Origin: Erigeron canadensis
Taxonomy: Eukaryota > Streptophyta > Magnoliopsida > Asterales > Asteraceae
Direction: 5' to 3'
DNA length: 64,000 bases
Assembly: GCF_010389155.1 (NCBI RefSeq)
Contig: NC_057762.1
Location: forward strand, 8,729,513-8,793,512
Part shown: in pieces, positions 12,161-24,525 of the stretch
Position numbering within the stretch: the first letter of the stretch is position 1
Layout of the letters: every line of letters begins with the position of its first letter
Program-made: the position numbers and the translations under genes
Notes under the pieces: model-generated
Databases searched by the model: none
What the model was told of the DNA's origin: nothing
Seen by the model: the letters and a program-made list of their open reading frames with translations, nothing else

Positions 12161-13162
12161 TAAAATATCCAACATTAACTTATTCGAATCAAACAATCAA
12201 ACATACCCCATTCTTACGTTTAGATGTAATTTTTAGATTTTGACAAATTAATTTGATCAACTTTCGCATCATTTATTCAAATGGAACTAAGTTAGTGTTT
12301 TTTTTTCCAAAGCTTTATAGACTAGTTAAAGTAAATAATCGTAAATAAAGATATAGAATAATCGTTAGAAAATTCATACTTAATAATTTATCACATCGAC
12401 ATTATACTCAAACCACAATGAGCCTTTTTGTATAAAACTGTTACATTAAACCATATGGAAACTAATTACCGTTCGTTTATTTAGTTTTTAATTTTAATCA
12501 TACATTTAATCAAATAAAAACTGATTTTTCATTAAAAATAAAATTATTAATACATTAACAAAACATATTCTGTTGATTATTATCAAAAAAAAAGAAAGTA
12601 AGGCACAATTAAATAATCTAGTTCGGAAGTCGTCAAATATGTTTCGTATAAGAGGTCATGTTGATGAGTCGTGCATTTTTTCATTACATAGTTTCCTAGT
12701 TTTCTTAATGCATGTTTTTAACGAACCAGCTATCGGTATTCCATACTTCCATTGGTAAGATTATTTATTTTCAAAAGATCCATTTGGATTCAAGTCTCAC
12801 TTTTCACATTATGAGGGTGAATTTATAAGGATTTTTCCAAAAGTCATGAGTTTTATCCCTGATATTCGTCTAATGTAAAAGCATTAGTAGAATAATATGT
12901 TCTTCAAAGAAAATATTTAAGGACCTTGATTGACACGAAATGCTCGCTTAACATCACTCTTGTAGTCATGTTCTTGTTTTAATTTCCTTCTGTCTGACTA
13001 CTTGACTCGTCATGTAGATCGAAAAGAGTTTTAAGTAACGTAAACCTTTCGGGATAAATTCAATCGGAAAGGTAATGCCCTGCCCACAGTCGTAATGTGT
13101 TTCCATTCACCTGAAATGGACATTGGAGACCTTTATCATTTAGTAGTTTCTTATTAAACACC
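12161..13162. other. AT-rich intergenic stretch, no gene recognised
   Basis: Low-complexity A/T sequence. Short frames, for example 12573-12758, are unremarkable. No bounded repeat was found. Confidence 0.45.
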
Positions 13163-13165
13163 GAC

Positions 13166-13188
13166 GATGATTATTATTATTATTATTA

Positions 13189-13278
<90 letters not shown>

Positions 13279-13281
13279 TTA
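13166..13281. repeat. (ATT)n microsatellite, about 115 bp
   Basis: A near-uninterrupted run of ATT/TTA triplets has only two slipped units, near 13190 and 13242. It joins directly the A-rich end of the SINE at 13285-13490, so it probably grew from the SINE tail. Confidence 0.95.
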
Positions 13282-13284
13282 TTT

Positions 13285-13490
13285 TATTTTTTAAAACAGC
13301 GATAGGTCAGACTACGGGTATCCAGACTGGATACCGAGGGCCTACCCGATCCCCTCCTCACGTCCGCTCCACTCGGTAAATTCAACTCGCACGCTAAGAA
13401 TATAGGCTAGTAACAATGCTCGAGATGAGATTCGAACATGTGACCTTTGTTACAACATCCGAGGTGTCCAACCACTGCGCTAGCAATGGA
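13285..13490 (-). mobile_element. tRNA-derived SINE
   Basis: On the minus strand it starts with a good A box (TAGCGCAGTGGTTGG) and B box (TGTTCGAATCTC), then a GC-richer body with CTCGGTATCCAGTCTGG, and ends in A-rich sequence that runs into the triplet repeat. The 5' border is near 13488. No duplication was identified because the tail side has expanded. Confidence 0.7.
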
Positions 13491-15469
13491 AAATGAATGG
13501 ATGTTGTTAGGTCTTGCAACACCAAAAAGCATAGCAAATCCTAAATAGTATACGAGCAATTATCTCAATCCTGATCGCTTGATGTCCCTAATCACCACTT
13601 ATTTTTATATAAACATTTCCATGCTTTAGGATATATTATTCTCTATAAAAATGCTTTTAATCAAAGCTTCCATGCATTCTCTATAGTCCATGCATGCCCC
13701 TAATATATGTTTATATATCGCCAATTCGCCATTATGTTTGAAAATTATAAAAAGATGAAATCAAAAAGTTTAAACATCATAGATGTTTTTACATGTTTAT
13801 GCAAAACATGTTTCTCAAATGTATAATTGTATAAATATATAATTAAAAATAAATAAGAATAAGTATATAGAAATATAAGATAACATGTTTGTTTCAGTTT
13901 GATTTTTGTTCGTTGGTTATTGCTAGGTAAACCAAAATGGAAATGATAGTTTTATTTTTAAGAGGAAGTAGAGTCGGTGACTCATTAGTAAGACTTTCAA
14001 CCTCAAAAGAATCCACTTGAGTTCAAATCTTACTTTTCAGATCGATTTGTGATGATGAATTATTAGAAATTTTTTCAAAAGTCTTGAATTTCATTATAGA
14101 TATGTATGTGATTTATGACTAAAAATATGATAGAATGTCGTTTATGAAAAAATGTTTCAATTTTCAAAAAAATGAAACAAATTTTTTAAAAATGTTCCAT
14201 TTTCTATTCTAATCTTTTGTTTTGGTTACTCATCTTAAATTAATTTTCTTATAATGGTTAAAATATTACACCAGTTTTATTTTAAACTTAAAACTATCAT
14301 AAATGTTTATATTAAGATTATTTAAACCTATCATTTCCTAAAAGGTATAAACATGTATTAAACAGGCTAACCTTACATAGACTCATCCAAGTTATTTTTT
14401 AGTAATAAAATTTTGGATGCATGAATACACACACCCAAGTAATAGAAATAAAATTTGATATGATTAAATATATGGGTAAAGAACATGTGCTTTAACAACT
14501 CACCCAATGAATACAAAAGTTAGTAGGTGGAACTGTGGTACTACTAAAATAAGATTTTAATAAAATTATCAAGACACAAAAAAATATACAATCAAAGACT
14601 ATTATAATTTATACCGTTTGAAAAACGTATTTGTATTGTTTATGAAATGAAATATGATTGTTTCCATTTAAATATGCTTGTTATATAGGGTAAGTAAGAG
14701 GAAACTCATTTATGTCCAGTACTCTATTAATATCAACATATGCAAGCCATATAATACATGTTCAAGTTAAACAATTTTTTCAATATTTATGGTTGAACAA
14801 ATACTTAAATATTAGAGTATTGTTCAAGTTGTATATCCCTTTCTAATAATGGATTGAGATCATATTTTTTTAAGTGAATACTATACTCGTATAGTTCAAC
14901 TATTTTGATTCCTTTGTCAACACTAATCTATAAATAAACTTCCATTCACATACACATAACATGAGATATTAAGAAGACAAAATCAAAATCACTTTTACTT
15001 AAAATCAGTCAGTGGCTCGCTGCTTGAAATGACATACATTCACAATTTTAAAATGAGCAAATTATAGTTTTTTTTTTTTTTTTTACAAATCACCCATTTG
15101 AGAATTTTATTACACTAGACAAAGATTTTCCTAAGAATAAATGTGTTTCCTTTTAGTTAGAGTTATAATATATCAAGGAACTTGATCTAAACTTAGTTAA
15201 AAAAAAAGAAATTAACGATGTGAGACCAGTATGATCAATGACCTGGTTGTTATTAGTGAGTGATCATACTGATCAAAAACAAGTTGTGAGTACCCAAAAT
15301 GATTGGTGGTGATTTGTTAACCTTATTTTTGTGAATTCGATGTAAGGGTTGAGAAAGACGACCGGGCTTGCAAATGGTGCTCTTGAGACTTCTATTCAAC
15401 GATTTGTGTGAATGAAGAAAAAAATGGTGGTGTTTTTTGAAAAAAGAGAAAAAGTAATTCTCAATATTG
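13491..15469. other. AT-rich intergenic region, no gene recognised
   Basis: Long A/T-rich tract with poly-T (15068-15084). A perfect 10-bp inverted repeat, AGTATGATCA/TGATCATACT, with a 23-base loop lies at 15228-15270. Frames here, including 15501-15253 on the minus strand, have no recognisable features. Confidence 0.45.
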
Positions 15470-15685
15470 TCTTCCACATGTTTTGGGAATACTGTCTTCA
15501 ACGGTATATGATGGAGGTTGATATGTAAACGACCTTACCCTTACCAAAGGTAGAAAGATTGCTTTTAAAGTTCCAACAACGGTAGAAAAGGACTTCCAGC
15601 CTTACTGAACACGAGGATCGAACTCTTGACCTCTGTCTCCAGTGGTAAAGGTTCCAACCATTTGATCAACCATGTTGATTGTGTG
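15470..15685 (-). mobile_element. tRNA-derived SINE, same family as the copy at 18263-18488
   Basis: On the minus strand the B-box region GAGTTCGATCCTCG and the preceding phrase GACAGAGGTCAAGAG match the element at 18263. So do the later phrases CCTTTTCTACC and, near the 3' end, GAAGACAGTATT. Borders are approximate. Confidence 0.65.
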
Positions 15686-16054
15686 TTTGAAAGAGAGAGA
15701 ATGAGAATGTCTTTCTCAAATCTAATTTTCTATTTTAGCAAATCTTGAGGTATTTCAGATTTGAAACATATAAATAGAAGGAAAAAAAAACACACCTAGA
15801 TATAAAATCTTTGATCGAATCAAAGGTTAGAGGTTGATAAGAGTTTTTTAAAGATAACATCGATTCCGTAATTTAATGTCACATGATGACTTGGCCTTGT
15901 AACCACTTGATTATTTGGGAGGAACATTACGGGAGAATTGAAATACTTTTGTGTAAAAACGGATTATGGTGTTGTGCCTTAACTGGTAACAAACTCTCTA
16001 AAATTATTTCAAAGTGATATTTGTATAACTTAAACAAACGAGAGAAAAGTACTC

Positions 16055-16205
16055 GTGCGTTGCAGTGGTGATGAAGGTGACCGTGATGGTGGTGATGTAT
16101 GGCGGCGACGGTGGTGACAGTGACGGGTGATTATGGCGAGCGGAGATAGCGGTGGTGGTGGCGGTGGAGATTGGTGGTGGTGGCGGTGGCGCCGGTGAGC
16201 AGTGA
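16055..16205. repeat. GGT/GGC-rich simple repeat
   Basis: Degenerate GGTGGCGGTGG-type sequence about 150 bp long, strongly strand-asymmetric. The opposite strand gives a Pro/Thr-rich frame that is an artefact of the repeat. Confidence 0.7.
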
Positions 16206-16457
16206 GAATTATTGATGTAATGTAATATGACTATGATGTATGGTATACTATGCATTAAAATGTATACATTATTGAAACTTAAAATTAATATTTAAATTTT
16301 AAATTTAATGTTGAAAATCAAATGTAAATTTACAATATAGTATAAATATGTATTTGGGGGTATTTTTAGGATATTGAAAAAATTGATTAAATTTCTAAAA
16401 ATAGATTAATAGTTTATAGGGATTAGTTCCCTCGAATGTAAGAAACTTTGAACGAAT

Positions 16458-16675
16458 GTCTATAGTAGGAAATAACTAAAACTGTGTGTATTGTATGTAA
16501 ACAACTTTGAAATAATGTTTATTATATGTAAGAATTTCGTTTCAACCAATTACAATCTGACAAGTGGCACCTGTATATGGTTGTCACGTATGTTTTCTTA
16601 CATACAATAAACATTGTTTCAAGTTGCTTACATACAATACACATAACTTTAGTTTTTTCTTACTATTCCAGGAAA
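16458..16675. mobile_element. Foldback MITE-like element
   Basis: A left arm (about 16458-16545) and a right arm (about 16590-16675) are inverted copies: TGTGTATTGTATGTAA and AATGTTTATTATATGTAAG reappear as their complements, and the outer ends are TATAGTAGGAAATAAC and TTCTTACTATTCC. The loop is about 45 bp. No target duplication could be fixed. Confidence 0.65.
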
Positions 16676-17290
16676 CTAAGCACTAGTTTATATTATAAGG
16701 GCCTATCAAATAGGCTCAAACAATTATTTTTTAGAAATCGAATACATGCATTACGATATCCCGACATTGATTTCTAATCTTGTTACACACTCATATTCCC
16801 CAAAATCTTTTGAAACAATACAAAGTGACTAAAATCTTGAAACAATGCATCGAGTATACGACATCTAAAAAAACAAATGGGAAGTGAAGGAACCAAGGAA
16901 AAAGGCAACAAATGTAGATCCACATTCATGCTTTCCAAACTCTTTGGGAGGTGTTCACCGTAAAAGTCCAAGAATCTAATTTTCCTCTTTATTTACAAAA
17001 GCATGAAAAAAGCACTTTTTTTTTTTGAAAATTATAAAGAAAAAGCTATTGACAGCCAATTTAATTACCAAAATCTTTGTTGTAGTCCTCAAAATAAAAT
17101 AAAATAAAAGTCTATTTTGAGTTTTTGACCATCCCCACTATCTTCCTTTCTCCTCTCTTTCCTCCTATCTACTTCAAACTTTCCTCATTCTTTATTTAAT
17201 TCTCTTCAATTATCAGTTTCTTAATTTCTTCTCTGTTTCTCATTCACATTCACACTCTATATGTATACATTTAACACATTTCCCTAACTC

Positions 17291-17310
17291 CACACACACA
17301 CACACACACT
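17291..17310. repeat. (CA)n microsatellite in the CDPK 5' leader
   Basis: A run of CA dinucleotides of about 20 bp lies in the probable 5' untranslated region of the kinase gene. The leader from about 17130 is rich in TC. It also holds two short upstream ORFs starting at 17330 (two codons) and 17335 (about 25 codons), both ended before the main ATG. Confidence 0.8.
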
Positions 17311-17423
17311 TATTGACTTGTACATATACATGGGATGAAATATATATACATCAATCCCATCAAAACCCACATCAAAGATTCAAAACCCATATCAAAGATT
17401 CAAACTTTTTGATCATACAAGAA

Positions 17424-20400
17424 ATGGGTAGCTGTTTTTCAACCACCAAAATCAGTGGTTCCAACAGTAGTGCACCATCAACAACCACCACTGCTGCCAC
17501 CGTGGTCCACCACCCACCCCACCCACGGTTAACCACCACAACTGGCACCACATCATCCACCACTAATAAGCATCATCATCATGATGGTGGAGGTGGGTCT
17601 AATTTTAAGAATCAGAAAAACCAACATCAACAAAATAAAATGAAAAACAAAGGTGGTACTTCAAGGAGACAAAATGGTGTGATTTCATGTGGAAAAAGAA
17701 CAGATTTTGGATATCTTAAAGATTTTGATCAAAGATATACAATTGGGAAATTGTTGGGTCATGGTCAATTTGGGTATACTTATGTTGCTACTGATAAAGT
17801 CAATGGCGATCGTGTTGCTGTTAAGAAAATTGACAAAAATAAGGTAGTCTTTTTCGTGACTTTTTTTTTTTTCTTAACCTTCGGTACAGGTATGACTGTC
17901 TTGATCCTCATACTCTGCGCTTTGCCGAATTGGGTATCAACCGAGATTTACAAGCATGTTTTTTTGTTTGACTCCTTTAGGTGAAATATTCTAAAACTTA
18001 TGTGTAGTCTTTTTTTGACTTTTTAGATTGTTGTTTGTTGACCTTGAATAGTGGAAACATCAGTCTAGGATTTGGTTTGTAGAATCATAGGATGAAGGGG
18101 TTTAATGATCTAGTGAATTTAAAGGCTGTGTAATTCATTAAGACTGGTTTTAGTGTTTATGTCGGTTCTGCAAATATCATGGTTTAGATAGTTTGGTTTG
18201 TTTGTAGAATCATGTGATCAAGGGGTTTGATGATTTAGTGGATTCAAAACTTGTGTAATTCCTCTTGCCCAACAAGGGTTTGATCCTCATGCCTCTGGAG
18301 ATAGAGGTCAAGAGTTCGATCCTCAGCAAGGCCGGAGGTCCTTTTCTACCTTTGGTAGAACCTGGAAGCAGCCTCTCTACCTTTGGTAGGGGTACAGCTG
18401 TCTACATCTCAACCTCCCCCATACACCGTCGAAGACGGTATTGGGACCCAAAACCCGCGGAATACGGCATTGGGAGTTACTTTACTTTACTTGTGTAATT
18501 CCATAAGACCGGTGTTAGTGTTTATGTCGGTTCTGGAAATATTAAGGCTTAGATAGTGGTTGCTGGAGTTGTCCTTTGGTCCGTCCTGCAAAGAACAAGT
18601 AACTCGGTTTACAATGATTTTTTTATATGGTTTTCAACTTTGAATATAAACTTATCTTGAAATCTAAACTCTCGTCAGAATTGCAGCGATTGGTGTAATC
18701 CCATTTGGTTAATGAGTGTTAAAGGTTCTAAATTTATGATCGGGAAATTATGGTTTAGTATTGTTTTTGTATCAATGATCTAAGTTAACTAAGAATTTGC
18801 CGGTCTTAATTTAGACAATTCCTTTTGTGATTAGATGATTCTTCCGGTTGCTGTTGAGGATGTCAAACGAGAAGTCAGAATATTACGAGCCTTAAGTGGT
18901 CACGAGAATGTGGTTCAGTTTCACAATGCATTTGAAGATGATTCTTACGTGTATATAGCTATGGAGTATGTTTTGCAATTACACTGCATTTTTTCTTTTT
19001 TTGAGTTCAATATTTCATTAGTGGTTTATGTTCCCTTGTAACCTCATCAAGATGTGGATCTTGAATTTTCACCTCTATCATATGGTAAAATTTGTTAAAT
19101 TTTCCTTTCCAGGTTATGTGAAGGCGGTGAATTGCTGGACAGGATATTGTCAAAGTAAGAACTCCCATCTTTCTATAAATAGTCTATCATGTTTGTTTTA
19201 GAAAGAGATATCTTTTGGATTTTGGGTCAAGGCGGCTGGCGGTTGCTTTTCCTCTTATGTTCACATAGATGGTGAAACAAGTTTACTGCCAACTCATTCT
19301 TATTATTTAGTTGTTTTGTTAGACTGTAACCTTATCTTCTGCATATTATAAAAAATTAAACATAGATATCAACTTTAAGGCTAAATTATAGGCTGTCTGA
19401 CTTCACAAGGCAAAGCATGCCCATTTATGAATCTGGAAAAATGATTTGGTACTTAACGTGAACTTCCTTTTTTTTCCAGGAAAGACAGCCGTTACACGGA
19501 GAAAGATGCTGCAATAGTCGTAAGGCAAATGCTTAAAGTTGCAGCTCAATGTCATTTACATGGTTTGGTACATCGTGACATGAAACCAGAGGTATCAACA
19601 AATAAAGATTTGTGATTTCCGGGTGATGACAAGTAACTCGTGAAGGTCAATAGTCAACTACGGCCACACGGGATTTCTTCCGTTAACATATGCTCATAGG
19701 ATGATGCTAACCTGGTCTACGCTTTTTTATATATTGTAGAACTTTCTGTTCAAGTCACCTAAAGAGGATTCACACTTGAAGGCTACAGATTTTGGGTTGT
19801 CAGACTTTATAAGACCGGGTATGCTCACTCTTTCGAGTAACCTTTTTTTTTTTTTAACTGCCATACCGACACTAGTTGGACAACATTCTCCCTTAGTATT
19901 TCATTTCTTTCATGAAATTACAATGCTGGACTGTCACTTGCAAATCTTTGACTATCTGTCAAAAATCTTACATGACACAAGAAACAATACCTTTCGAATC
20001 ATCAAAACTGCAGCTCGTTCGTCGTTGTTAGATGTCATCTTTGATATCAGGGCACATTTGGTAGTGAGAAATTTAGTGAAATTAAATGAGGCTGGGAAAA
20101 GAAATGCAAAGAAATGAAATGCCTGAGAAATTGGATAAGTACCATTGTTAGGTAAAGACTAACGACAAAGAATTCACTTGAGTAATTAGTGGAAATCAAT
20201 TCTTTTGTTTGGTTGTGACAAATAAAGAAATGCAAATGGATTTTGATAAAGATAGTGTCATTATTATTGTTAGTATTTTCTCACATGTCTTGTACGATCA
20301 AAATAAAAATAAGTGGAGGCTAATGAGACAAATACTAGCTAAGCTTGCCCACAAAAAATAAAAGGTGGATCGTCATCATAATCTATATTATCGCAATTCA

Positions 20401-23400
20401 AGACTTGCGTATATGTTTTCTTGGCCTGTTTTCTTCCATGGTATGGATTATGGAGCTATAGATAGTGTCGAAAGTTACACCAAAATTGATGATGATAAAA
20501 GAAAAAAGTATAGAGTACGATCAGCTCTTTAAATTTAATGGTACCCTAATCATTCTATCCACGTTGCTGCTAACCCACAACATGTTTGATGGTTCATTAA
20601 AAGGAGATATCCAGACTTTGGCTTTTAATAGGGTTGATGAGCAGCGATCTTCATCGGAGCAACCGTGGGATGAGAGGGTTGAGGAGAATCAGCCATCAAA
20701 AGGAGAGCAGCTGCAGGAGTAGGCCTTGAAAGATATTAATTTGGGTGAAGAATGTGACTGGCATGTGACATTGTCTATCTATACCTCTTGTTTTAAGCTA
20801 ATTCAATTCTCCGATAAAAGACGCAGATAAATATATAGTTAACAAATCCAATTTCTCTATAAAAGGACTGGAAATCACAATATAAAAAACTCCTTTAATG
20901 GGAAATCAATTTATCCTTTCTTTTCATTTCATTGACTTACCAAAACAAGGACAATGAAATCAATTCCATTTCATTGGTTTCTTCTTTCTACCAAACACCC
21001 CCTGAAGGAATCCTTAAAATTGATTTATGTTTGCAGAATTCTTTTATATTTAGCATGAGTATAGGGTCTGCTAAGTATCTGATGAAGTGATGAACAGTCA
21101 AACATTGCAAATTTTACAAGCCTGAACTCATATAGTAGTAATTACCTTTTATAGTGATTACTGTGAGAAACGAGGAAAGGAACTGAACTTTCATAAACAT
21201 CCTGTAATACAATGATATGATCCCACATCGGCTAAGTATGAGATTGGTCGGTGGTTTATAAGCTTAGGTGTCCCCTTCTCCTTTGAGCTAGCTTTTGGGA
21301 GTAAGTTCTACACCTAGCTTATGACATGATGCGAGCCTATTATGAGATGGTTTCGTATCAATTGGTATCAGAGTCAGCCCTACCTTTTGAGGTTCCAACG
21401 CTCGGAGTGGTGGCCTATGGAGTGGTGGCTTGGACCCAAGGAGAAGGGTGCCAACCGTGACTAACATAGCCGTGACCAACGAGGATGTTGGCTCTTCAAA
21501 GGGTGGGGTATTGATATGATCCCACATCGGCTAAGTATGGGATTGGTTGGTGGTTTATAAGCCTAGGTGTCCCCTTCTCCTTTGAGCTAGCTTTTGGGAG
21601 TAAGTTCTACACCTAACTTATGACATGATGTGAGCCTATTATGAGATGGGTTCGTCATACAAAAAGTATTTTTCTCTGAGCAAAAGGAGTAATGGGCCCA
21701 GGTCATAAAATTAAATGCTTTATTGATGATGAAGCAAAATCTCTCTTGACTTGGTTCCAAATATTAGTTAAGTATTTGATACTATTTCAAATACTTAATA
21801 GTATCATAAAAACACATTATTTCAACATTCCATCTCTCCTTTTTCTTGTATAAATGTACAATTCTATGAAAACTTTCATTTTCCTTTATTATACTTATTA
21901 TTTTTGTGACTTTATAGCCTCTAATATATCATTGATTAATGCAGGGAAGAAATTTACAGATATTGTTGGTAGTGCATACTATGTAGCTCCTGAAGTTTTA
22001 AAACGTAAATCAGGTCCTGAGTCTGATGTATGGAGTATAGGTGTAATCACATACATTTTACTTTGCGGGCGCCGACCCTTTTGGGATAAAACTGAGGATG
22101 GCATTTTTAAAGAGGTATTTACTCGGATAATTACATTGGTCTATTCCCAATTCTTTTTATAATCTTGGTCTTCGTGTTATGAATTGAATGATATCAATTT
22201 AAATTAATAGGTATTAAGAAACAAGCCTGATTTTCGGCGTAAACCATGGCCAAGTATTACACCCAGTGCCAGAGATTTTGTGAAAAAGTTGCTCGTCAAA
22301 GATCCTCGTGCAAGGCTTACTGCTGCTCAGGCACTGTGTATGTTTTTTTTATTCTTTTTCCAGTTACTTCCATTGTTGCCACTTCTTTTTATGGCAATAT
22401 GTGATTATTTCTTCCTAAATTACAGCACACCCATGGGTTAGAGAAGGTGGAAATGCTTCAGAGATTCCTCTTGACATTTCTGTTCTATCAAACATGCGCC
22501 AGTTCGTGAGATACAGTCGCCTGAAGCAGTTTGCTCTACGGGTAAATAGCTTATTTATTTCCCCTTTTTTCTTGATCACCCAATCTTGTATTACAGAAAT
22601 GTTATTAAAGCTCAAGATTGTGTGACAGGCATTGGCTAGCACTCTTGATGAAGAGGAGCTGTCTGATCTAAAAGATCAATTCCATGCAATTGATATAGAT
22701 AAAAGTGGTGCAATCAGTCTTGAGGAAATGAGACAGGTATGTTGACTTTACATTTTTTTCTTGTAACGACTAAGCAAGCAAATACTTTATTATATCTGAA
22801 ATCTATTCTATCCATTGGAATTTACTAATTTGGCTTGGTTTTTTGTTTAGGCCCTCGCTAAAGATCTCCCATGGAAGATGAAAGAATCACGTGTTTTGGA
22901 GATTTTAGAAGCAGTAAGTCCATTTCTTGAACAAACTAGCATGTGATTACAATCATAATCATCCCTTTAGGCGCTTTCATGGGTGTTATTCTGGTGACCT
23001 GAAAGTAACATGTATGTTTAGGGCGTTTGTGATTCTGTTAAACTTTTAACATTGGGAGAACCCTTTAATGAAGTTCAATAAATGTCGACCTAAATCTATG
23101 CTTATATTGCTGTTAATTTTCACTTTGGTTACTCACTTACCAGTTAACCCTCTATATGCAAAAGAGAGACCTGTCTAGCTTGCTTCCAGGGCAATTGAAA
23201 ATCTTCACTATCTCATTTATAGGAAAGTATTTTGTTCCATGTTTGAACTCAAGTCATGAAAAGGGGTTATGAATTTTTGACAATTAGCTAGAACTTACTA
23301 CTTTTATGATAAAGGAAATTTTGGATATTTTTATTTAAGAAACTGAAATATTCCCCGTTATGTTGATCATCAATTTCTTTGATCTAAAACCCAACAGCAT

Positions 23401-24525
23401 GTGTCGGACACATAGTTTAAACTTCCCGTTATTTAGATATCAATATCAATTTTAAGTTGAAGATCGGTCATATTGACTTCGAAACTCAAGTTCGTGTGTT
23501 CAACCAATTCAATGAACTTACGATCATAAATTATTTTAAGTTACTTTCACTTCATCTCTACATCTTCTGCTTTTTATGGGTTTATCCGTTTGTGTGATGC
23601 AGATTGACAGCAACACGGATGGGCTTGTGGATTTTACAGAGTTTGTAGCAGCTACCCTCCATGTTCATCAATTAGAGGAACATAACTCTGTAAAATGGCA
23701 ACAATTATCACAAGCTGCTTTTGAAAAGTTCGATGTAGATAGAGATGGATACATAACTCCAGAAGAACTTAAAATGGTACGCCATCTGTTTGATGATAAT
23801 TGTAATTGCTTTGTTATTAACTTTGCAGGTCAATTAAACAAAATTATAGACTTAAAGGCCATAGAAATTTTGCTACAAACATCACTCTTGAATTATTCTT
23901 TTTGGTAGCAATGTGCTATGGGTTAATCTAATCATTGCATTTTGTATCAGAGTTTTTAACAAAAATGCCAATTCTTTGTTGAAAACTAGTCTTATCGATC
24001 GCAGAGTAAAATACTCTGTATCTTTCATCTCGTATGCAGACTATTACTTGAAGTTGACACAAGTCGCATTAGCTTTTAGTCATTATGCCCTTCTTGCATT
24101 TGACTACCCCATGTCAAACAGTTTTAATATCAAATTGAAATCGGGATGCATTTTGTTATAATTTCAGCACCAACTTTTTTTGGTCCATAACACTTATCAT
24201 TAAATTCATGCTAAGCATCATATATGTCTTAACATTTTAATAAAAACCATATAAAGTATTCCAGTTGAAAATTATCTAAGCCCATGAAAAACAAAACTTT
24301 GTAACTATTCTTTCTATGTTCTACCAAACCTTGCTACTTCAGCTACTTAAGACTAGTTGTTGGCTTTTGCAGCATACGGGTTTGCGAGGTTCAATAGATC
24401 CAATTCTAGAGGAGGCTGATATGGACAAAGATGGGAAGATTAGCTTGCCAGAATTCCGTAGACTCTTAAGAACTGCAAGCAACATCTCTAGCCCGACTGC
24501 ACGTAAAGGCTTACCTAAACTATAG
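17424..24525 (+). CDS. CPK18: Calcium-dependent protein kinase, CPK16/18/28 group
   Basis: A Ser/Thr kinase activated by Ca2+ and usually membrane-bound. In this group AtCPK28 limits immune signalling and acts in growth. Twelve exons join in frame: 17424-17843, 18835-18965, 19113-19154, 19480-19591, 19740-19818, 21945-22114, 22211-22337, 22426-22541, 22629-22736, 22851-22913, 23603-23776 and 24373-24525, giving 564 aa. The start MGSCFS offers Gly2 for myristoylation and Cys4 for palmitoylation. A low-complexity Thr/His/Asn segment follows (residues 13-85). Kinase landmarks are GHGQFG 112-117, Lys134, HRDMKPEN 229-236 and DFG 252-254. The junction segment leads to four EF-hand loops at 421-432, 458-469, 500-511 and 530-541, all with Asp at position 1 and Glu at 12. 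Introns 1 and 5 carry a SINE and a TRIM. The symbol rests on the neighbouring genes; CPK28 is equally possible by sequence. Confidence 0.95.
18263..18488 (+). mobile_element. Complete SINE in CDPK intron 1
   Basis: A tRNA-related head with B box GAGTTCGATCC near 18312, a body with two CTCTACCTTTGGTAG-type phrases, and a tail of TTACT units. The 14-bp duplication ACTTGTGTAATTCC flanks it at 18249-18262 and 18489-18502 without mismatch, so the insertion is fairly young. Confidence 0.88.
20050..21003. mobile_element. Probable non-autonomous hAT-like element in CDPK intron 5
   Basis: The left end CAGGGCACATTTGGTAG and the complement of the right end CAGGGGGTGTTTGGTAG are similar. Both are followed by AAATGAAAT-rich subterminal sequence in inverted orientation. 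An 8-bp duplication was not found, so the borders are tentative. An 85-codon frame at 20465-20722 inside it has no recognisable domain. Confidence 0.5.
21213..21657 (+). mobile_element. Complete TRIM (miniature LTR retrotransposon) in CDPK intron 5
   Basis: Two near-identical LTRs (21213-21360 and 21512-21657), each starting TGATATGATCCCACATCGG and ending in CA, flank about 150 bp. Just inside LTR1 is the primer-binding site TTGGTATCAGAG (21362), complementary to the initiator Met-tRNA 3' end. Just before LTR2 is a purine run, AAAGGGTGGGG. The target duplication TACAA is intact at 21208-21212 and 21658-21662. There is no coding capacity, as is usual for TRIMs, which rely on proteins from other elements. 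LTR divergence is only a few bases. Confidence 0.93.

Noticed and set aside
16004..16255. Pro/Thr-rich minus-strand frame
   Set aside because: It is the complement of a GGT/GGC simple repeat.
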